Source of the DNA: Sarocladium kiliense
Lineage: Eukaryota > Ascomycota > Sordariomycetes > Hypocreales > Sarocladiaceae
NCBI GenBank assembly: GCA_030734395.1
Contig: JAUZTG010000048.1
Span: 1,984,001-2,048,000, forward strand
DNA: 64,000 nt
Reading direction: 5' to 3'
Of the stretch, positions 54,348 to 64,000 are shown one piece after another. Below the pieces are notes generated by a model. The model was not told the DNA's origin and did no database searches. It saw only the letters and a list, made by a program, of their open reading frames with translations. The translations under genes were made by a program, and so were the position numbers. Positions within the stretch are counted from its first letter, which is position 1; every line of letters begins with the position of its first letter.

Positions 54348-56023
54348 TCATAATATGTCAATTCCTCCAAGAATGCCTTCCGCGACGCCTTCACCTCCAC
54401 CGGCCGCTGCTTCCGCAGCCCCTTCTGCTCCAGCGACACCGGCACCAGATCCTCCAAAGAGATCTGGCAGGAGAAGAAGCGTTGGGTCGCTGACCAGGCC
54501 TGACGACCACGAATCCATGCCTTGGTCCGATTCCAGGAAGTAGACCCGAGAGTTCGGAACACTGAGCTTGGACTCCTCCATTGACGGATCGGAGGTAAAG
54601 ATGCCCTGGTTTGAGAGCGCACCAAAGAGCCCAGGATGAATTGTGAGATCTTTTGATTCACGAGCTGGCATGTCCGCTTCGTGAACACCGAAGAGAACGC
54701 CGTGAGTGAGAGAGTCATCCTTTGGTGGCGTTGATGATGCTCTCAGTGGCGTGAAGAATTGGATGTATGAGCCCAGAGGTGCAAAGTCTGAGGCTTCCAT
54801 TGATCCCATGAAGCGCATAAGTGATTCTTCCTCAGAAGGTGCGAAATGAGAACGCTGAGGGTCAAGGGAGAGCAAGCCTTTCTTGGCGCCCCAACCTCCA
54901 CCGCCGCTGACTATGTCAAGTTAGCGAAGTGCTGGAACGCAGACAAGTCACGACATACGAATTTGATAGACCCTCGCTCCACGAGCATGGAGATCTCCAA
55001 GATGCCGCGCAGACATATCAATCAGCTCTTGGCTGTTGGTGGCTGCATGAAAGACCGGGTGGGAGTCAAGCTGGTTGTGGACATCACTCGGCATGACCAC
55101 AGCCCAGATGCCGATGGGGCCAGATTCAGCCAGACTAGGCATATGCTTGAATACCTTCTCGACAGCTTCTTCAAGTTCAGTCGATGCAGGAACTGATGCC
55201 TCATTCACCTTGACCCCCTTGATGATGTTTCCAAAGCTCGCTGTAACTTCTCGGGGTTGAGTAACAGGGAGCAAAGGAGCCCAGAACCCGAGGTCTGAGA
55301 TCGACTCGACGTTTCGGGACAAGGGCACATCGATATGTTGCGACGTCTTTTCGAGGGTACGTGAAGCTTGGCGCTGCGACGTGGAGAGGTCGAAGTGGCT
55401 GGCAATCATTGTGAAATCTCTCTGGTTATGGAACGCTGTATTTGCTCCCGGAACCGTCACGAGTGAGCGGCCCATCCCGAACGTCAATGCCGGAGCAGTG
55501 TTCGCATCATCTCTCGATCTGGGTGGTGACTCTTCCCAGAGGTGCGGCAGGATTCTGTCCAGGGTGCCCCTCATGATTGAGATCCCCTGGAAAGGTTGGT
55601 ACGAGCCAACATGTGGTGCAACATGGTCCACAGCGGCACCGAGCACGTGGAACTCTCCGCGATGTTCCGGACCAGCCAAAATATCTGCAAGCTCAGCCAT
55701 GAAGCCACTGTCCGTGATCCTCCTAGCTAGGTCAGGCGTGGCGAGGACGACAGCCGCATCATGGCGGTGATTATTTGCGATGGCAGGCCATGCTTTGAGT
55801 TTTGAGAAGATCTTATCTGACGATGCCTAAGATCCGATTAGCTTCAACAGTGTTCTTTGAATCAATATGAAAGAGAGGCACGAACTGATTGCGGCTTGGG
55901 AACCTCAAGAGAGAAACGCAGAGGTAATGGGACGCCGTTACTAGGTGATGGTGCTTGAGTTGTCAAGCTTCTTCGCAACGCGTGCCCTTGAAAAGCACGC
56001 ATGCATGAGCCGTGACGCCACAT
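54348..56023 (-). CDS. Mitochondrial protein of uncertain family, possibly FIST-like
   Basis: Three exons, 56023-55886, 55826-54959 and 54910-54348, give 522 residues. The N terminus fits a mitochondrial presequence (MWRHGSCMRAFQGHALRRSL). Intron 1 (GTTCGT donor, CTTAG acceptor) leads into DKIFSKLKAWPAIAN, and intron 2 joins to a Gly/Trp block (GGGGWGAKKGLLSLDPQ). The pattern VVLATPDLARRITD ... FHVLGAAVDHV ... ISIMRG loosely recalls the alternating strands of the FIST domain, but this is a weak resemblance and I would not name it. The C terminus is Gly/Ala-rich and ends in a hydrophobic GILGGIDIL. It is head-to-head with VAS1, whose long form is also mitochondrial. Confidence 0.7.
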
Positions 56024-56570
56024 TACTGGTCCTACGTTCTTCGCAGTCACAGTGTATTGTGATGAGCTGCTCTGATGCAGAATGGGTCACCCAAATACGT
56101 CGGGATAGGCTACTGACTGTTGATGGAGTACACGGCGTCACGATTTGGAAAGGCGCGGCGGCAGCTTGGTGTGGCTGAAATCCTTTTCAGCCACGCCCTG
56201 GACTTACACGCTTGCTACCGAACCTCACTTTCCAATACTTGTCTCTCAACCAAAAGGTTTGTTGAGTCAATTCTTCCATCGCAAACTATTGGGTCTGTAG
56301 CGGCTTTTCCCACAAAGCCAGACGTGCGGAGAGCGGCATCTTGCAAATGCACCTCGTCTTGGACGAAGCTTGGAAGCTCTGTGCTACTGGCAGAATATCT
56401 CCTCCAGCTCAGGCATCAGTCGCTGACAAGATTCGGAAGGTTTGCAACTATACAAGCCAAAAATGCATCAAAAGACAAACAAGTCATAAATCTCTGTCAC
56501 TCTCACCTCTCTATATAACCCGGTCAGCCAAATCCGTGTAAGGCTACAGATCGATGACGGTCTCCCTATA
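56024..56570. promoter_or_regulatory. Divergent promoter region, mitochondrial protein/VAS1
   Basis: 547 bp between the leftward start at 56023 and the earliest VAS1 ATG at 56571. Both genes would have mitochondrial products from this bidirectional region, which would allow shared control. No element assigned. Confidence 0.4.
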
Positions 56571-56918
56571 GTGAAGCTGCTCATGAGTCCTCAGGCTGCC
56601 TGCCGCCATTTTCAGCCACAGGACCCCTTGCACCGCCACAGCCATGAGTCGGCACCCCGCCTTCGGAGCACGCAGAGTCACATCCCACCTTTCGAGATTT
56701 TTGGAGATAGCCCGACTCTAGACACAGTTTGGGGCCTTTCTTTCTTCCTAAAACTCCATTTTCTGGTGCAGCGCCGTCTACGAAGCCCTACTTCTTCCGG
56801 GCTTCACCTATTACCACCGACAACGACGTTCCGACTCGCTGTTCGAGCACTTCGAGTGCGATCTGTTTCCCCACGATCCTTGTCTCCCCGGCGACCCTTT
56901 ACGACGACAACACGTGCT
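56571..56918 (+). other. In-frame N-terminal extension of valyl-tRNA synthetase (mitochondrial form)
   Basis: From the ATG at 56571 the frame stays open for 116 codons to the cytosolic start at 56919. The last 30 residues are rich in Arg and Ser/Thr with no acids (LRVRSVSPRSLSPRRPFTTT), a typical presequence end. An ATG at 56583 is also in frame. Use of an upstream ATG for the mitochondrial form and a downstream one for the cytosolic form is established for yeast VAS1. Confidence 0.6.
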
Positions 56919-58728
56919 ATGGCTACCAACAGCAGCCGAGGCGGGACGAGTAGGTCTTTCCGGTGTACACCTTCTGTTCCTACCTGCTGACACTTTACGT
57001 CTCTACAGTCCCCGGAACTGAAGGAATTGAGCAGACCTCGAACCCTCCTCCGCCCGTCCCCGCACAAGCCAAGCAAGACATCGCAAGCTCCTCACAGACT
57101 GGAACCCATGCTGCTGGCCAGGATGCCAGTGCAGCTCCGTCTGCAGAGGGCCCTGCCAAGCCCAAGACCGAGAAAGAGTGTCAGTCATGGCCCTCCAAAG
57201 CCGTCACTACGGCCTTGCTGACGGAGAATTATAGTAGAGAAGGAGCGCAAGAAGGCCGAGAAGGCTGCCCGCGTTGAGGCGAAGAAGCTCAAGGCTACAC
57301 AGGTCGCGCCGAAGGCCGCGAAAGAGAAGAAGTCGAAGAAGCCCGAGGAAGCACCCGTTCCCGAATACGTCGAGGACACCCCTGAGGGCGAGAAGAAGCG
57401 CATTCGATCCTTCGAGGACCCCAACTTCAAGGCATACGACCCTATTGCCGTCGAGTCAGCGTGGTACAGCTGGTGGGAGAAGGAGGGATTCTTCAAGCCG
57501 GAGTTCAAGGCCGATGGAAAGGTCAAGGATGAGGGTTCCTTCGTCATTGTGCACCCCCCGCCCAATGTCACTGGTGCCCTCCACATGGGTCATGCCCTCG
57601 GTGACTCCCTACAAGATGTCATGATCAGGTGGAACCGTATGCATGGAAAGACTACTCTGTGGCTTCCTGGATGTGATCATGCTGGAATCTCTACTCAGAG
57701 TGTTGTCGAAAACATGTTGTGGCGCAAGGAGCAAAAGACGAGACATGACCTTGGTCGTGAGAAATTCGTCGACACTATCTGGGAGTGGAAGGGCGAGTAC
57801 CACAAGCGCATCAACCAGGCGCTCACACGCCTTGGTGGATCATTCGACTGGAGCCGTGAAGGTGAGCTTGTCCGTTCCAGTTCATAAAACATCTAGCTAA
57901 CGGTCTGTAGCCTTCACCATGGATGAGAACCTCACTGCCGCTGTCAACGAGACGTTCGTTCAGCTTCATGAGGAGGGCATCATTTACAGAGCAAACAGAC
58001 TTGTCAACTGGTGCACCAAGCTCAACACCGCGTTGTCGAACCTCGAAGTCGGCAACAAGGAGCTGACAGGCCGCACCCTGCTTGACGTCCCTGGCTATGA
58101 CAAGAAGGTTGAGTTCGGTGTCATCGTTCACTTCAAGTACCCTATTGAGGGGTCGGACGAGACCGTTGAGGTTGCGACCACTCGTATCGAGACGATGCTC
58201 GGAGATACTGGTATTGCCGTTCATCCTAATGATGCCCGTTACAAGCATTTGGTCGGTAAGAATGCCGTCCACCCCTTTATCGAGGGTCGCAAGCTTCCTA
58301 TCATCGCCGATGAGTATGTCGACATGGAATTTGGAACTGGTGCCGTCAAGCTTACTCCGGCTCATGACCCCAACGATTTCACTCTTGGCCAGAAGCACAA
58401 TCTTGAGTTCATCAACATCTTGACCGATGATGGTCTGATGAACGAGAACACCGGTTCCTTCAAGGGTCAGAAGCGCTTCGATGTGCGATACACAATCCAG
58501 GACGCGCTCAAGGAGAAGAACCTGTATGTCGACAAGAAGGACAACCCGATGAAGGTTCCGCTCTGCGAGAAGTCAAAGGATGTCATCGAGCCCCTCATGA
58601 AGCCGCAGTGGTGGGTTCGCACGAAGGAGCTCGCTGAGCCGGCCATGGAGGCTGTCCGGGATGGGAGAATCAAGATCAAGCCAGAGACCGCTGAGAGAAA
58701 CTATTTCCGCTGGCTCGAGGACATTAAT

Positions 58729-58763
<35 letters not shown>

Positions 58764-60564
58764 CCGCTGCCCCGTCTATTACGCCAAGATTGAGGGAGGC
58801 GCTGGCGATATCCCTGAGGACAAGCTGTGGTTCTCTGGTCGCTCAAGGGAGGAGGCTGAAAAGAAGGCCAAGGCTGCACTGCCTGATAAAACCTTTACTC
58901 TTGAGCAGGATGAGGATGTTCTGGACAGTAAGTAACTTCTCCATTCCGCACAACTTGCGGGTGACTAAAAGCCTCGCAGCTTGGTTCTCTTCCGGCCTCT
59001 GGCCCTTCAGCACCTTAGGCTGGCCCAAGAAGACTCACGACTTCGAGACCTTGTTCCCCACGACTGTCCTTGAGACTGGCTGGGATATCCTCTTCTTCTG
59101 GATTGCTCGCATGATCATGCTAGGTCTGAAGATGACTGGCAAGATCCCCTTCAGTGAGGTCTTCTGCCACAGCCTGGTCCGTGACTCCGAGGGTCGCAAG
59201 ATGTCCAAGAGCTTGGGCAATGTTATCGATCCTCTGGACGTCATTTCCGGTATTGAGCTTGAGAAGCTGCATTCAAAGCTCCAGCTTGGCAACCTCCACC
59301 CTAGTGAGGTACAGAAGGCCACCAAGTACCAGAAGACTGCCTTCCCTGATGGCATTCCTCAGTGTGGTGCGGATGCTCTTCGGTTCACTATGATCAACGC
59401 CACCACCGGAGGTGGCGATATCAACCTCGACGTCAAGGTGTAAGTCATCTTGCTCCTGCCCCATGTGAGGCGCTACTGACCACTTTGCAGCATCCACGGC
59501 TTCCGCAAGTTCTGCAACAAGATCGTAAGTCCAAATCCGCACCTTAAAGACAATCGGAGATCTAACATGGCATAGTTCCAAGCGACCAAGTACGTCTTGG
59601 GCAGCCTCCCTCAAGACTTCGTGCCCGCCAAGGATGCTTCCGGAACTGGCAAGACATTGGCTGAGCGATGGATTTTGCACAAGATGAACACTGCAGCTCG
59701 GGACATCAACGTGGCCCTGGCTGACCGAGAGTTTGCCAAGTCCAGCAACATCATCTACCGCTACTGGTACAATGAGCTCTGCGATGTGTACATCGAGAAC
59801 TCGAAGGCTATCATCCGCGACGGGACTGAGGAGGAACGGAATTCCGCCATCCAGACTCTGTACACGACGCTTGAAGCGGCACTCACCATGATCCACCCAT
59901 TCATGCCTTTCCTGACCGAGGAGATGTGGCAGAGGATGCCCAGGAGACCCAGTGATGAGACCAAGTCCATCATGGTTGCCAAGTACCCAACCTACAACCC
60001 TGCTCTCGAGGATCCCAAGTCCGAGGCTGCGTATGAGCTGGTTCTTGGTTGCGTGAAGGCGGCACGTTCGTTGATGGCTGAGTACTCGCTTAAGGACGAG
60101 GCTGATGGTCAGTTATTCCCGCGTTTCTCCTTTCCTTCCCAACTAACATCAAAGTAGTCATCATCCAGGCATTCACAGCGACCGCTGAGGAAACCTGTAC
60201 GGCCCAGTCATCATCCATCAAGTCTCTCAGCGGCAAGGCCGTCAGGAACGTCCAGATCCTCGGCCCAGATGCTCCTCGTCCCGGAGGCTGCGTCGCGTAT
60301 CCTGTGTCCACGGAGGCGTCCGTATTCCTGCACGTCAAGGGACGTGTTGACATGGATGCGGAGATTGCAAAGGCCCAGAAGAAGCTGGACAAGGCCAACA
60401 CAAACATCCAGAAGCAGGAGAAGAACTTCAATGATCCAGGCTACCAGGCCAGAGCTTCCGCGGAGGTGCGTGAGGGTGACCAAAAGAAGCTTGCGGACTT
60501 GAAGCAGGAAGCCCGCAGCTTCGAGGAGACGATCAAGCAGTTCGAGCAATTGAAGCTGGAGTAA
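56919..60564 (+). CDS. VAS1: Valyl-tRNA synthetase (cytosolic start)
   Basis: Eight exons: 56919-56949, 57009-57179, 57235-57861, 57911-58927, 58980-59439, 59491-59524, 59576-60107 and 60158-60564, giving 1092 residues (1208 from the upstream ATG). After a Lys/Ala-rich head come the class Ia motifs: PPPNVTGALHMGHALGDSLQ (HIGH box as HMGH), LPGCDHAGISTQ, the CP1 editing domain with EVATTRIETMLGDT, the valine-type DTWFSSGLWPF, and GRKMSKSLGNVIDP (KMSKS). The C terminus is a coiled coil (KAQKKLDKANTNIQKQEKNF), typical of ValRS. It charges tRNA-Val. Exon 6 is only 34 nt and carries IHGFRKFCNKI; the exon-intron joints all preserve frame. Very secure identification. Confidence 0.96.
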
Positions 60565-60985
60565 GGAATTAGAAAAGATATCACGAACATGAGATCACAT
60601 TGGTAGATATAAAAGGAAGCTCAAGATTCAGCTAGAGACGAAAGGACAAGCGCAAACAGCTACTTATTTTTTTGATGTGATGGCATCAAAGGTGAGGTCT
60701 GTGAAGTAGCGTAGTCACAAGCATCTGCTCATATTGAAGATGACTCCCATTATCTTCCCACAAGGTAACTATCTTGGGATACGATAGGTGTCTAAATCGG
60801 TTGTTGCGATAGAGCTGCCGCAGACGCCCATTGGAGGCTTGGGAACCTTTTGCAGCCGACTTCGGATAACGTTAAGGTGATGCTGACAACCCATGCAACG
60901 CCAATGTTTCTTGTGTTCGGTAACCTCCCGGTTTCTCCTCCCACAGTAGCCAACCTCCCTTCCACTTCATCCCAAAATAATCATC
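60565..60985. other. Intergenic region
   Basis: 421 bp between VAS1 and the PLP-enzyme gene, same strand. 3' UTR, then promoter. Nothing else seen. Confidence 0.4.
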
Positions 60986-62074
60986 ATGGTCAAGCTTCCA
61001 TCACCATTCGACTCCATCACCCGCGTGGAGCTTCTCTTTCCCCGCCCCTCTGACGTGGAGGAGCTCAAGCGGTTGAACTCCGAACTGGGCGACACCGGCG
61101 CAAACTTCTGGATCAAGCGTGATGATTGCAGCTCCGGGCTTGCATTTGGAGGGAACAAGGTTCGCAAGCTGGAGTACGTGCTTGCTGATGCTGTGGCGAA
61201 CGGAGCGGATACGCTGGTCACTACGGGAGGCGTGCAGTCGAATCATATGAGGCAGACATCAGCAGCGGCTGCAAAGCTGGGCATGAAGGTCAGTGAGGTC
61301 CTTTAGTCTCACGTAGCCTCTCTGAGTAAAAGCAGATGCTAAGCTATTTTATAGGTCGTGCTCCATCCTCGCAACGCTGTCGACACCAAGCTTGAGCAGT
61401 ATCACACCCTCGGTAACGTCCAGCTTAATGAGATTCTCGGAGCTGAGACCTTTCCTATCGGCTCTACCGAGCAGTCTGTAATGGAGGAGTTGCGATCTCG
61501 TGGCAGCAAGCCTTACGCCATCCCTAGCGGCGCCAGTACACATCCTTTAGGCGGCCTAGGATATGCCCGCTGGGCATTCGAGCTTCTTGAGCAGGAAGCT
61601 CAGCTCGGTGTTATCTTTGATACGATCGTATTGGCCATAGGTTCCGGGTCTACTGTTGGCGGTATGCTCGCTGGGTTCAAGCTTGCGGAGAAAGAAGGCC
61701 TTTTGTCGAAGCCGAAGCGGCTCGTCGGCTTTTCCATCATGGGCAAGGCCAACGAGGATGTGAGAAACCTGGTCTTGAGCATTGCGCAAACAACTGGAGA
61801 GAAAGTGGGAGTGGACCGGGGTGAGTTCAAATCGGATGACTTCGAGGTGGACGATAGCTTCCTTGGTGGTGCGTACGGAGTGCTGGATGACCGAACCAAG
61901 GAAGGGGTGAAGACGATAGCAAGGCTGGAAGGGATCTTGATGGATCCGGTGTACACTGGAAAGGCGATGACTGGTATGATCCATACCGCAAAGGCCGGTG
62001 GATTCAAGGGGAATGTGCTCTTTTGTCACACTGGTGGGCAACCGGCCTTGAGCGCCTATCCTGAGCTGAGATAA
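60986..62074 (+). CDS. PLP-dependent D-cysteine desulfhydrase/ACC deaminase-family enzyme
   Basis: Two exons, 60986-61288 and 61355-62074 (66-nt intron, GATGCTAAG branch), give 340 residues, the family length. The PLP lysine is K58 in FGGNKVRKLEY, followed by VTTGGVQSNHMRQ (phosphate loop side), PSGASTHPLGGLGY and GSGSTVGGMLAG. In ACC deaminase the catalytic neighbours are Glu295 and Leu322 (bacterial numbering, VYEGK and HLGG); here both are threonine (VYTGK and HTGG). The tomato enzyme with Ser/Thr at these sites is a D-cysteine desulfhydrase, and swapping the two residues switches activity. The gene is therefore better read as desulfhydrase-like, releasing sulfide, ammonia and pyruvate from D-cysteine. 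That is inference from the two positions. Confidence 0.85.
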
Positions 62075-62236
62075 CAGCGTGTTTCACAGCGCAAAAGCGG
62101 GAAAGATTTCGAAGAAGACGGAAGACTTGTGAGCCTTTCTAGGGTATATCAAATCTGTCTAAACGCCATCGCAGTTTTACAATTTTCTAATTTTGACACT
62201 GGCGGCTTGCAGCTGCTGCCGTCGTACATATCTACA

Positions 62237-64000
62237 TTAGTGGCCACCGCGCACAGGCCGTGACTGCGCGGAAGCGTGCTTCTTTAGTTCCTCTGGCACC
62301 TTTGAAATGGAGCTCTTGCTAAGCATCTGCTTGAGGTCATACATGACACCAGTATCCTCATCGCCCAAGAATGTAATCGCGACACCACTCTTTCCGGCAC
62401 GACCCGTACGACCAATACGATGAGTATAGCTCTCGATGCTCATCGCCATGTTGAAGTTGACCACCAAGGACACGTCAGGAACATCGATACCACGGCCAGC
62501 AAGATCTGTAGCGACCAGGACTTGCGTACGCCCATCACGCACTGATTGCAGCGCCGCTTCACGCTGCTCCTGCGTTTTCGAACCATGCAGAGTGACGACG
62601 GACCAGCCCATATGCTTGATATCGCGAGCGACAGCATCGCAGTTCCGCTTGATGTTGACGAAAACAATGATCGGTGGGCCGAACTCTCCGGAAGCCAGGA
62701 TCTCCTGCAGGCGCTTCTTGCGGCGATCCTCGCCGCGTGCAAACTCAACACGCTGCTCGACTGTTTCAACAGCCTCACCGGCAGTACCAATAGTGACGGT
62801 TGCTGGGCGACGCAGGTATTTTTTCGCGATCTTCTCGAGAGGTGGAGGCATAGTGGCTGTGTACATCATGGTTTGCCTGTAGCGATCTCTGCCACCCAAG
62901 TACCTCTTCATCATCTGAGCGTCCTCAGCTTCGTCCGTATCCGGCTTTTCGTTTGTGGCTGGGAGCGCATCAAGGATCTTGTTGACTGACTCCTCGAAAC
63001 CGAGGTCGATCATGCGATCTGCTTCGTCCATGACAAGATAGCAGCACTGGGAGAGAACAAGCAGACGGCGCTCAAGACAGTCCACAAGACGGCCAGGCGT
63101 CGCGACCACGATCTCGGCACCGTTTCGTAGCGCATAGGCCTGCTCCTCCAAAGAATGACCACCGACGATGCTCACACAGCGGAATCCAAGCGGCTCCGCA
63201 AACTTCCTAGCCTCGCCTTCAATCTGCTGCACCAATTCACGAGTCGGCGCAATGATCAGAGCGTAGGGGCCGTCATTTCGGTTTGTATCTGTGAGGGGTG
63301 GTAGGTCCAAGATGTAAACCAGTAGCGGCAGAAGGAAAGCGGCAGTTTTGCCTGATCCTGTGACTGCAACACCAATGAGATCCCTTGCCTGCAGAGCGAT
63401 GGGTATTGCCGCTCTTTGAATCGCAGAGGGCTCTGTATATCCGACCTGATCGACAATGTCCAGTAGCTTTCTCGGCAAACCAGACTCATTCCAGCTTCTC
63501 ATCGGATTTGGTATACCTCCACCTTTTGTCGAGATGGCAAAGTCGTCCTTGAAGATACGCCAGTCGCGCTCGGTCATGTCCTCCAGAGCCTTTTCTGACC
63601 ATCGCTTTCCTAGGCCCTTGCGCTTCCAGCGCTGCTCTTCCTTTTCTCGTCTTCGATAGAAATCCTCCATGATGCCCTTTGCACGTTCTTCGCCGTTCTC
63701 ACGATCACGTTCTCTGATAGCCTGCGCTTTCTGCAGGGCGATCTTCTCGGCAGCTTCGTCAAATGGGTTGCCGACGCTGACGGAAGAGTGGGTAGGCTTC
63801 GGGGTATCGATTTTAGGGCCATAGTCATCGCCTCGGGTGGTGTCTTCAGACGGGTCCCAATCAAAATTGAACTTGTTTGCGGCTGTACGCTGACGCTTCT
63901 TCGTTGCGGAGAACTTCGAGTGTTTGTTGACCTCGGGGCCCATGTATCGAGTGAGGAGGTTCTCGTTCTCGATATCTTGAGCTGTTCTCTTACGTCCGTT
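62237..64000 (-). CDS. PRP28: Pre-mRNA splicing ATP-dependent RNA helicase PRP28 (partial, N terminus off the edge)
   Basis: One exon, open to the right edge: the frame continues upstream of the ATG at 63943 through 19 more codons (ENENLLTRYMG), which is family sequence, so the true start lies beyond the window. Visible: FNFDWDPSEDT, a charged coiled linker (RERDRENGEERAKGIMEDFY), and the full DEAD-box core: TEPSAIQRAAIPIA (Q motif), VTGSGKT, APTRELVQQ, ATPGRL, VMDEADRMIDLGFE, MYTATMPPP (TAT for SAT), VFVNIKRNCD, VATDLAGRGIDVP and YTHRIGRTGRAGK. Prp28 replaces U1 by U6 at the 5' splice site during spliceosome activation. The C terminus is complete (SRPVRGGH). It is convergent with the PLP-enzyme gene across 162 bp. 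Confidence 0.96.
   Translation of the reverse strand, partial: NGRKRTAQDIENENLLTRYMGPEVNKHSKFSATKKRQRTAANKFNFDWDPSEDTTRGDDYGPKIDTPKPTHSSVSVGNPFDEAAEKIALQKAQAIRERDRENGEERAKGIMEDFYRRREKEEQRWKRKGLGKRWSEKALEDMTERDWRIFKDDFAISTKGGGIPNPMRSWNESGLPRKLLDIVDQVGYTEPSAIQRAAIPIALQARDLIGVAVTGSGKTAAFLLPLLVYILDLPPLTDTNRNDGPYALIIAPTRELVQQIEGEARKFAEPLGFRCVSIVGGHSLEEQAYALRNGAEIVVATPGRLVDCLERRLLVLSQCCYLVMDEADRMIDLGFEESVNKILDALPATNEKPDTDEAEDAQMMKRYLGGRDRYRQTMMYTATMPPPLEKIAKKYLRRPATVTIGTAGEAVETVEQRVEFARGEDRRKKRLQEILASGEFGPPIIVFVNIKRNCDAVARDIKHMGWSVVTLHGSKTQEQREAALQSVRDGRTQVLVATDLAGRGIDVPDVSLVVNFNMAMSIESYTHRIGRTGRAGKSGVAITFLGDEDTGVMYDLKQMLSKSSISKVPEELKKHASAQSRPVRGGH

Overview
The window is nuclear DNA from a filamentous ascomycete. 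Genes are split by many short introns (about 50-80 nt, GTRNGT donors, CTNA[CT] branch sites, [CT]AG acceptors), intergenic stretches run from about 0.1 to 2.7 kb, upstream regions are CT-rich, and several genes belong to Pezizomycotina-restricted families (DUF3176, fungal-specific transcription factor domain, PEX4, Anp1/MNN9-type mannosyltransferase). The style suggests Dothideomycetes, but that is inference. No transposon, rRNA, tRNA, CRISPR or bacterial-type operon was seen. All exon boundaries below were worked out by hand from splice signals, frame and family motifs.

Layout. 0-13 kb: the start of a leftward gene with an NLR-like helical N terminus, then rightward DPH6 (diphthamide synthase with two RidA-like domains), a DUF202 membrane protein, an HCS1/IGHMBP2-type helicase, a 2.7-kb gene-free stretch, and a disordered/coiled-coil protein. 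13-24 kb: leftward OCT1 (mitochondrial intermediate peptidase), a leftward DUF3176 gene that looks broken, a rightward MICOS (MIC26/27-like) subunit and leftward DUS2 tRNA-dihydrouridine synthase. 23-38 kb: a 1.1-kilo-residue fungal protein, a KES1-type oxysterol-binding protein, U2AF small subunit, an ELMO protein, and PRA1. 38-45 kb: a basic disordered protein, a secreted carboxylesterase, PEX4 and MNN9. 45-51 kb: the most accessory-looking part, with a transcription-factor gene lacking a visible zinc cluster and two divergently transcribed SDR oxidoreductases. 51-64 kb: ALY/REF (Yra1-like) mRNA export factor, a 6PGDH-like protein, a mitochondrial protein of uncertain family, valyl-tRNA synthetase with an in-frame mitochondrial-type extension, a D-cysteine desulfhydrase/ACC deaminase-family enzyme, and PRP28 running off the right edge.

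Most of this is housekeeping: translation and tRNA/EF2 modification (DPH6, DUS2, VAS1), mitochondrion (OCT1, MICOS, the 56-kb protein), pre-mRNA splicing and export (U2AF35, PRP28, ALY), and membrane traffic, lipid transport and glycosylation (OSBP, PRA1, ELMO, MNN9). No clearly new multi-gene system is evident. The best leads are gene-structure oddities: a DUF3176 gene with a nonsense codon in its conserved Cys/Trp motif and two frame breaks; a transcription factor that joins its family directly downstream of where the zinc cluster should be; a PRA1 gene overlapped by an ATG-less open frame; a possible overlapping uORF in the OSBP gene; several stop-free 3n introns; and a desulfhydrase-type active site in an enzyme commonly labelled ACC deaminase.
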